A stretch of DNA of 39,539 bases from Ignavibacteriaceae bacterium (lineage in GTDB: Bacteria > Bacteroidota > Ignavibacteria > Ignavibacteriales > Ignavibacteriaceae). The notes under the pieces are model-generated. The model did not search any database, was not told the DNA's origin, and saw nothing but the letters and a program-made list of their open reading frames with translations. Location: the NCBI GenBank assembly GCA_031292455.1, contig JARLHC010000025.1, forward strand, positions 1 to 39,539, written 5' to 3'. The position numbers and the translations under genes are program-made. Below, piece by piece: positions 35,702 to 39,539 of the stretch; position 1 is the first letter of the stretch, and each line of letters begins with the position of its first letter.

Positions 35702-36859
35702 TTATAAAGAAGTACCTACTTTCAACCTTATATTCAGAAATAATGATGTACAGGTAAATTTATTGTACCTGTCTTTTCCGAATATAGCAGTTGGACCAAT
35801 TGCAACAGCACTGAAACTCCAGCTATCAAATATTTTCTGAACGAGAAGATCAAGCACATACTCTGGTTCCCTGATATCACTATGCGGCATTGCATCAAAC
35901 CTGAAATCAAATGTGCTTCCCGCTAAAGATAATTCTCTTCCTGTATATCCAATATGCCATTCATTAAGATATTGTCCGGCATATAATTTCCCTCTTGTTG
36001 ATCCAAGTACGCTTATCGGATACCTGAATTCCCAGTTCATAGAAGAACCATCTATTATTTTTACATGGGGATCTAAAGTATCATATGCCACTCCATTAGC
36101 CCCTCTTAATATCCCTTTATATTTGTCTATTTGAGAAGATGTCGCTTTATTAAATACGTTTGTATAACTAACCTCAATAAAATTACCAAATGGTAAAACA
36201 TAACCTACCTGATATCCCCCTACAGCGTATAAATTGTTATTATGGCTCATAATTTTCATATTGGTCAGTTCGTCCAGGGAACTAAACACCCCTGCCTTAA
36301 CTCCTAGTATGTGAAAATTCGCTTCTATAAAATTAGTTTCAAGAGGACCGGAATATGGTGTACCTAAACCTGCAGAAAGGCCAATATCATTTTTAATTGG
36401 GAAACCGAATCTCTCTCCTCCAAATAGTTGCAGAAAGGGATTGATGTATTGCAGCGTTGAAGAAATTTGAAAAGCAGTTGGTGGTGATACTAATTTTTTT
36501 ATCTTTATTCTTTCGAAAACTCTTGTAAATACACTCCCGTAATTTATGCTTTCACCAAGATTAAGCTTAAATGGATATATCTGTATCTTGGCCCTTGTGT
36601 CCGGCTTGAAAGCAAGAAATGGATATATTACCCCTTTAATGGATAAAGTTTGATTATTCTGATCTCTGAGATCGGCTATTATTTCAGCTTTTGGATCAGG
36701 AGGATCTATAAATACTTCCTGCTGTATATGTATAAATAAACTGTCATCAAGCGGCTCAAGCTGAAAATAATTGATTTGTTCCTCCTGTTGCGCATATGTC
36801 TTGCCAATTGCTAAGAAAATGAACGATAAAACAATTAGTAATAGTCTGTAATTTTTCAT
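35702..36859 (-). CDS. Putative outer-membrane beta-barrel protein, unknown function
   Basis: The 385-residue protein has a clear signal peptide (MKNYRLLLIVLSFIFLAIGKTYA, cleavage before QQEEQ). The mature protein has alternating hydrophobic strands rich in Tyr, Phe and Gly (SINYGSVFTRVFERIKIKKL, NNLYAVGGYQVGYVLPFG, SMNWEFRYPISVLGSTRG, WSFSAVAIGPTAIFG) and ends in a barrel-like strand (TSLFLNIRLKVGTSL), though the last residue is Leu rather than the usual aromatic. I recognise no named family. It stands alone, convergent with the large-subunit gene and separated from the sulfur-carrier operon by 321 bases. A porin-like role in uptake of purines is only a guess from location. Confidence 0.65.
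   Translation of the reverse strand: MKNYRLLLIVLSFIFLAIGKTYAQQEEQINYFQLEPLDDSLFIHIQQEVFIDPPDPKAEIIADLRDQNNQTLSIKGVIYPFLAFKPDTRAKIQIYPFKLNLGESINYGSVFTRVFERIKIKKLVSPPTAFQISSTLQYINPFLQLFGGERFGFPIKNDIGLSAGLGTPYSGPLETNFIEANFHILGVKAGVFSSLDELTNMKIMSHNNNLYAVGGYQVGYVLPFGNFIEVSYTNVFNKATSSQIDKYKGILRGANGVAYDTLDPHVKIIDGSSMNWEFRYPISVLGSTRGKLYAGQYLNEWHIGYTGRELSLAGSTFDFRFDAMPHSDIREPEYVLDLLVQKIFDSWSFSAVAIGPTAIFGKDRYNKFTCTSLFLNIRLKVGTSL
35750..35772 (+). terminator. Possible terminator of the large-subunit transcript, inside the opposing gene
   Basis: ACAGGTA and TACCTGT form a 7-bp stem with a 9-base loop followed by CTTTTCC, about 90 bases after the large-subunit stop. It lies within the 3' coding end of the convergent membrane-protein gene. 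The convergent gap is only 38 bases, so a terminator inside the neighbour is plausible, but the stem is short. Confidence 0.3.
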
Positions 36860-37180
36860 GTAACTAACTCATTTATATTTAGAAAATAGAATTAAACTTT
36901 CGCCTTGATTCATTAATTGAACCAGACTATAATAATAATTGAATTTGATTGCATCTTTGGAATCATAATTGATGCCAATTGAATTGATTATAGTATCTTA
37001 GGATTTTCTTTTAATATCTTGACTTATTGTTCTATCTAAATAGAAGAGAATAAATTGTAAGTAAATTTTACATATTATCGGTAATTAGTGCAGGAATATT
37101 CGATGTGATGTGGTTTACATATATAAGTTAGTCCTCACTTTATTAATACTATGTGAGGTAGTTGTCGAAATGTAATCAGA
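36860..37180. other. 321-bp A/T-rich spacer with clustered AATTGA motifs
   Basis: No gene is visible. It lies between the start of the membrane-protein gene and the end of the ThiF-like gene, both on the minus strand. Five AATTGA copies occur at 36915, 36937, 36967, 36977 and 36982, within the likely promoter region of the membrane-protein gene. A weak 6-bp hairpin (CCTCAC/GTGAGG, 37133-37158) lies just past the ThiF-like stop and could end that operon. Confidence 0.5.
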
Positions 37181-37816
37181 TTAGTATATCTTACTGATAA
37201 GATTTACCGCTGCATTAGCTTGATGCCCGGCAGCTATCATTACGCGTGGTGCCATTAAGCCGTTCTTTTCATTCCCTTCATTTTGATTATCCCCGCAAAG
37301 GAATATGTTTGTGCTTAATTTCTTTGTCTTTATGAAGTTAGATGAATAATATCCGGCTAACCCAGATGCAGTAATAAGATACTTCTTGCCAAACCTTACA
37401 TCCCCAAATGCCTTCAATATCATCGACTTCTCGGACACTTTATCAAATGCTTCTATTATTATTGGACACTCGGAATAAATACTAAAAATATTTCTAAGCG
37501 TAAGTTTAATATTATGTTTTTCAATAATAATAAAAGGATTTACACACTTTATAAATTTCCCCAGTGCATCTGTCTTATATTTTCCTATATCTCTAATAAA
37601 AAATTGCTGACGGTTAAGATTAGATGGTTCTACTTTATCAAAATCTGCTATTATAAGTTTCTTTATCCCTATCCTTGCCAAAGCAATTGCAGCATTGGAT
37701 CCCAATCCTCCGCATCCTGCAATACCAACCACTGCTAGCTTAATCTTTTCTTTTATATCCGAAGAATTTCTTTCTGTAATCTGGCTATAAAAGGAAGGAT
37801 CAATTCTTTTCCCCAA
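37181..37816 (-). CDS. ThiF-family sulfur-carrier adenylyltransferase, short form
   Basis: The 211-residue E1-like enzyme starts at TTG, directly after the stop of the sulfur-carrier gene. It has the nucleotide-binding loop GIAGCGGLGSNAAIALARIG, followed by ADFDKVEPSNLNRQQFF with the conserved Arg and Asp of ThiF/MoeB proteins. The end has LCGDNQNEGNEKNGLMAPRV and AAGHQANAAVNLI, the pattern of the short ThiF subgroup of anaerobes that lacks the two zinc CxxC pairs. A Cys in FLCGD is a candidate persulfide or thioester residue. These enzymes adenylate the C-terminal glycine of ThiS/MoaD-type carriers before sulfur transfer. With no thiamine genes visible and XdhC upstream, a role in molybdenum-cofactor or another sulfur pathway is inferred. 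Confidence 0.88.
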   Translation of the reverse strand: MGKRIDPSFYSQITERNSSDIKEKIKLAVVGIAGCGGLGSNAAIALARIGIKKLIIADFDKVEPSNLNRQQFFIRDIGKYKTDALGKFIKCVNPFIIIEKHNIKLTLRNIFSIYSECPIIIEAFDKVSEKSMILKAFGDVRFGKKYLITASGLAGYYSSNFIKTKKLSTNIFLCGDNQNEGNEKNGLMAPRVMIAAGHQANAAVNLISKIY

Positions 37817-38050
37817 TTATCCTCCGCCTGTAGGTAAGAATATCTTAACTGTATCGCCTTCGTTTACTTCAGCACTCTTTCTTACTTCGTTCCCATTAAT
37901 AAATGGAATAATAAAATTCTGATGATCTCTAAGGATCTTTAATTCATTATAAATATCTGATATCGTTGAACCTTCCTGTATCTCAATAAAACTATTGTTA
38001 GCTACTCCTTTAATATGAAGCAGACCGAGCAATTCTATTTTCACTTTCAT
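37817..38050 (-). CDS. ThiS/MoaD-type sulfur carrier protein
   Basis: The 77-residue beta-grasp protein opens with VKIELLGLLHIKG and has IEIQEGSTISDIYNELKI, NGNEVRKSAEVNEGDTVKIF, and a C-terminal PTGGG tail. The terminal di-glycine is what the ThiF-like enzyme would adenylate and convert to a thiocarboxylate. The ATG overlaps the XdhC stop (ATGA) and the stop abuts the ThiF-like TTG start, so carrier and activator are translationally coupled. It could be a ThiS, MoaD or CysO-type carrier; sequence alone does not separate these, and the context points away from ordinary thiamine synthesis. Confidence 0.88.
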   Translation of the reverse strand: MKVKIELLGLLHIKGVANNSFIEIQEGSTISDIYNELKILRDHQNFIIPFINGNEVRKSAEVNEGDTVKIFLPTGGG

Positions 38051-38934
38051 TTTCCTATCTCGGCGTAATTAAGTCTTAAATGAGTCACTTGCTTATCATT
38101 AATAACAGCAAATAGTTCAGCTAATACCGCCAGCGATATATCAACGGGAGTATCGCCCCCTATATCTATTCCTACAGGTGCATATAAATTATCCAAGGAA
38201 ATTTCCTTACCGTACTTTTCCTTTAGAAATGAAACACATTCCTTGACCTTTAATTTCGAACCTATCATTCCTATATACTTAAAACTAGGATAATTATTTA
38301 GCAGATATTCTAGTACGGGAAGATCATATCTGTGAGATTGGGTAACTATAAATACATATCCCTTGTCATCTAACGTATGAGTAAACTGTGCTGGGGGATA
38401 TTCAATCAAATGCTTCTGCGAATAGGATTTTTCAGGAAGTGCATCTAATATCTCTTTCCTGTTATCAAATATTTCAACATAAAATCCGTGCCTCACTGCA
38501 AGATCTGAAACAGCTGCCCCTACGTGACCTGCACCAAATATGTACAATACATTTTGGGCTTTATAAATCTCATAAAACAACTCAACTTCACCGCCGCACC
38601 AGGCGGGAAGGACTATCTTTGTCGTTCCCGGTGAATTAGTCTCTTGTTCCTTTTTAAGATTTATCTTTTCCCCCTGCCCCTTATCATTATCAACTAATTG
38701 GATAATTTCATTATAATAAGCAGTATTACTTTTAATTAACTCTTTACATTTATCTATAGCATGAAATTCAACTGCACCGCCGCCTATTGTTCCGGTCACT
38801 CTCCCTTCTTCACCGACCAGTATCTTAAATCCGGTTTTCCCGGGTGTAGCTCCTCTGGTCCTCGTTATTGTAATCAGAATAGTAGGTCTATTCTCTTTGA
38901 TCCTTTCAGATAGTTTCCGGAATAATTCAAACAT
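38047..38934 (-). CDS. XdhC-family molybdenum hydroxylase maturation factor
   Basis: The 295-residue protein has the two XdhC/CoxI domains: an N-terminal part with TRTRGATPGKTGFKILVG and GTIGGGAVEFHA, and a Rossmann part with LYIFGAGHVGAAVSDLAVRH, FIVTQSHRYDLPVLEYLL, YIGMIGSKLKVKE and APVGIDIGGDTPVDISLAVL. In Rhodobacter, XdhC binds molybdenum cofactor, keeps it while its terminal sulfur is added, and inserts it into xanthine dehydrogenase. It is the natural maturase for one or both hydroxylases encoded at 26465-35663. It starts 1 base after the stop of the PLP enzyme and overlaps the sulfur-carrier gene, so all four share one transcript. Confidence 0.92.
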   Translation of the reverse strand: MFELFRKLSERIKENRPTILITITRTRGATPGKTGFKILVGEEGRVTGTIGGGAVEFHAIDKCKELIKSNTAYYNEIIQLVDNDKGQGEKINLKKEQETNSPGTTKIVLPAWCGGEVELFYEIYKAQNVLYIFGAGHVGAAVSDLAVRHGFYVEIFDNRKEILDALPEKSYSQKHLIEYPPAQFTHTLDDKGYVFIVTQSHRYDLPVLEYLLNNYPSFKYIGMIGSKLKVKECVSFLKEKYGKEISLDNLYAPVGIDIGGDTPVDISLAVLAELFAVINDKQVTHLRLNYAEIGK

Positions 38935-38935
38935 A

Positions 38936-39539
38936 TTAATTTATATCTTTATTAAATTCAATAATAAGTTTGTCTATTTCTGATCCTTGGGCAGCAGTCT
39001 TACTCCAATATTCATCATCGTACCATTGAGCATTTAATTCAGACAGTTCCTTTCCCTGTTGCTCAATCCAGGTAAAATATTTCAGGTTATGAATTCTTTT
39101 CTTAGCATTATAATCAAGTTCAAGCATATCTGCAGTGTTTGCCCCCATAATTGATTTATGGAAAGATATCACTGCATTATCATGCGTAAACTTGCCTTGT
39201 TTATCATTCTCCTCTTTCAATCTTGAGCCGTATAAGTCCATTGAGTCTGTAAGGATTGTGAAAATTACTTTATTCTCATTTAACTCATAATACTTCGCCA
39301 TTTTAATAGCCGAAAGCACATTAGCAATTCCTGATATACCTGCAGTTTTTAGTGTTTCTACAAATTTACTATTCAGTCCGTTGTTTTCAAGATATTTCTT
39401 CCCTTCATCTTCATTGAATAATCGCATAACTTCTATACAATCATTATCATCAATATCTATTACCATATCCATATTTTTAACATTATGTATCCATGGAACA
39501 TGCTTATCTCCAATCCCTTCTATCCTATGCCCGCCAAAC
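38936..39539 (-). CDS. PLP-dependent cysteine-synthase-like enzyme, C-terminal part
   Basis: The frame remains open to the right edge, so this is a partial gene; about 200 C-terminal residues are visible. Upstream of the internal ATG at 39472 the reading continues with GGHRIEGIGDKHVPWIHNVK, resembling the RI.GIGDG.IP segment of cysteine synthase-type fold-II PLP enzymes. Then come VIDIDDNDCIEVMRLFNEDE, GISGIANVLSAIKMAKYY and the unusual tail HNLKYFTWIEQQGKELSELN with AQWYDDEYW. The PLP lysine would be outside the window. The reaction is unknown: cysteine or sulfide chemistry is plausible by family, but threonine-synthase- or lyase-type activity is also possible. It leads the XdhC, carrier and ThiF-like genes with 1-base spacing. 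Confidence 0.78.
   Translation of the reverse strand, partial: FGGHRIEGIGDKHVPWIHNVKNMDMVIDIDDNDCIEVMRLFNEDEGKKYLENNGLNSKFVETLKTAGISGIANVLSAIKMAKYYELNENKVIFTILTDSMDLYGSRLKEENDKQGKFTHDNAVISFHKSIMGANTADMLELDYNAKKRIHNLKYFTWIEQQGKELSELNAQWYDDEYWSKTAAQGSEIDKLIIEFNKDIN

Noticed and set aside
37133-37158. Hairpin after the ThiF-like gene as a firm terminator
   Set aside because: Only a 6-bp stem with a 14-base loop and no good T-run, so it is mentioned within the spacer but not called.
1-39539. tRNA genes, CRISPR arrays, insertion sequences or phage genes
   Set aside because: I looked for cloverleaf-like blocks, regularly spaced repeats, transposase or integrase motifs and found none.

Overview
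The window looks like a chromosomal segment of a low-GC Bacteroidota/Ignavibacteriota-type bacterium, most like Ignavibacteria. The evidence is three secreted proteins ending in type IX secretion (T9SS) type A sorting domains with the NYPNPFNP signature or a close variant, a PorV/PorQ-family outer-membrane protein, a TonB-dependent receptor with an N-terminal carboxypeptidase-regulatory-like domain, and many genes with weak or no Shine-Dalgarno sequence and some TTG starts. The assignment rests on family signatures only. I see no rRNA, tRNA, CRISPR array, insertion sequence or integrase.

Region 1 (3-24355, all +) is a surface-glycan locus, apparently for beta-mannosides. It opens with the 3' end of a T9SS-secreted protein and a hairpin terminator. 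A tightly packed series follows: TonB-dependent receptor, large T9SS-type secreted protein, PorV-like protein, SurA/parvulin-like foldase, a sugar ABC importer (lipoprotein plus two permeases, no ATPase), two GH130 phosphorylase-family proteins, a small exported (alpha/alpha)6-type protein, a 1042-residue modular T9SS protein with an LamG-like domain, a GH2 beta-mannosidase, and an exported six-hairpin glycosidase. The inferred flow is surface capture and cleavage, outer-membrane passage, ABC import, then cytoplasmic phosphorolysis or hydrolysis. There is no SusD.

Region 2 (24356-26464) is a spacer with phased short repeats, an NmrA-like NAD(P)-binding protein, a bidirectional terminator, a convergent Spy/CpxP-like periplasmic protein, and an intergenic region with divergent genes on either side.

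Region 3 (26465-35663, +) is a purine/N-heterocycle oxidation locus. It holds a two-subunit xanthine-dehydrogenase-type molybdenum hydroxylase, an amidohydrolase resembling 8-oxoguanine deaminase, and a second, three-subunit molybdenum hydroxylase. The large subunit of the second enzyme is separated from the other two by a 340-bp gap containing a composite stem-loop element.

Region 4 (35702-39539, -) has a lone putative outer-membrane barrel protein and then a compact operon running in from the right edge: a PLP-dependent cysteine-synthase-like enzyme (partial), XdhC, a ThiS/MoaD sulfur carrier and a short ThiF-family activating enzyme. Its position beside two molybdenum hydroxylases suggests a sulfur-handling module for molybdenum cofactor maturation. 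I consider this the most interesting part of the window.
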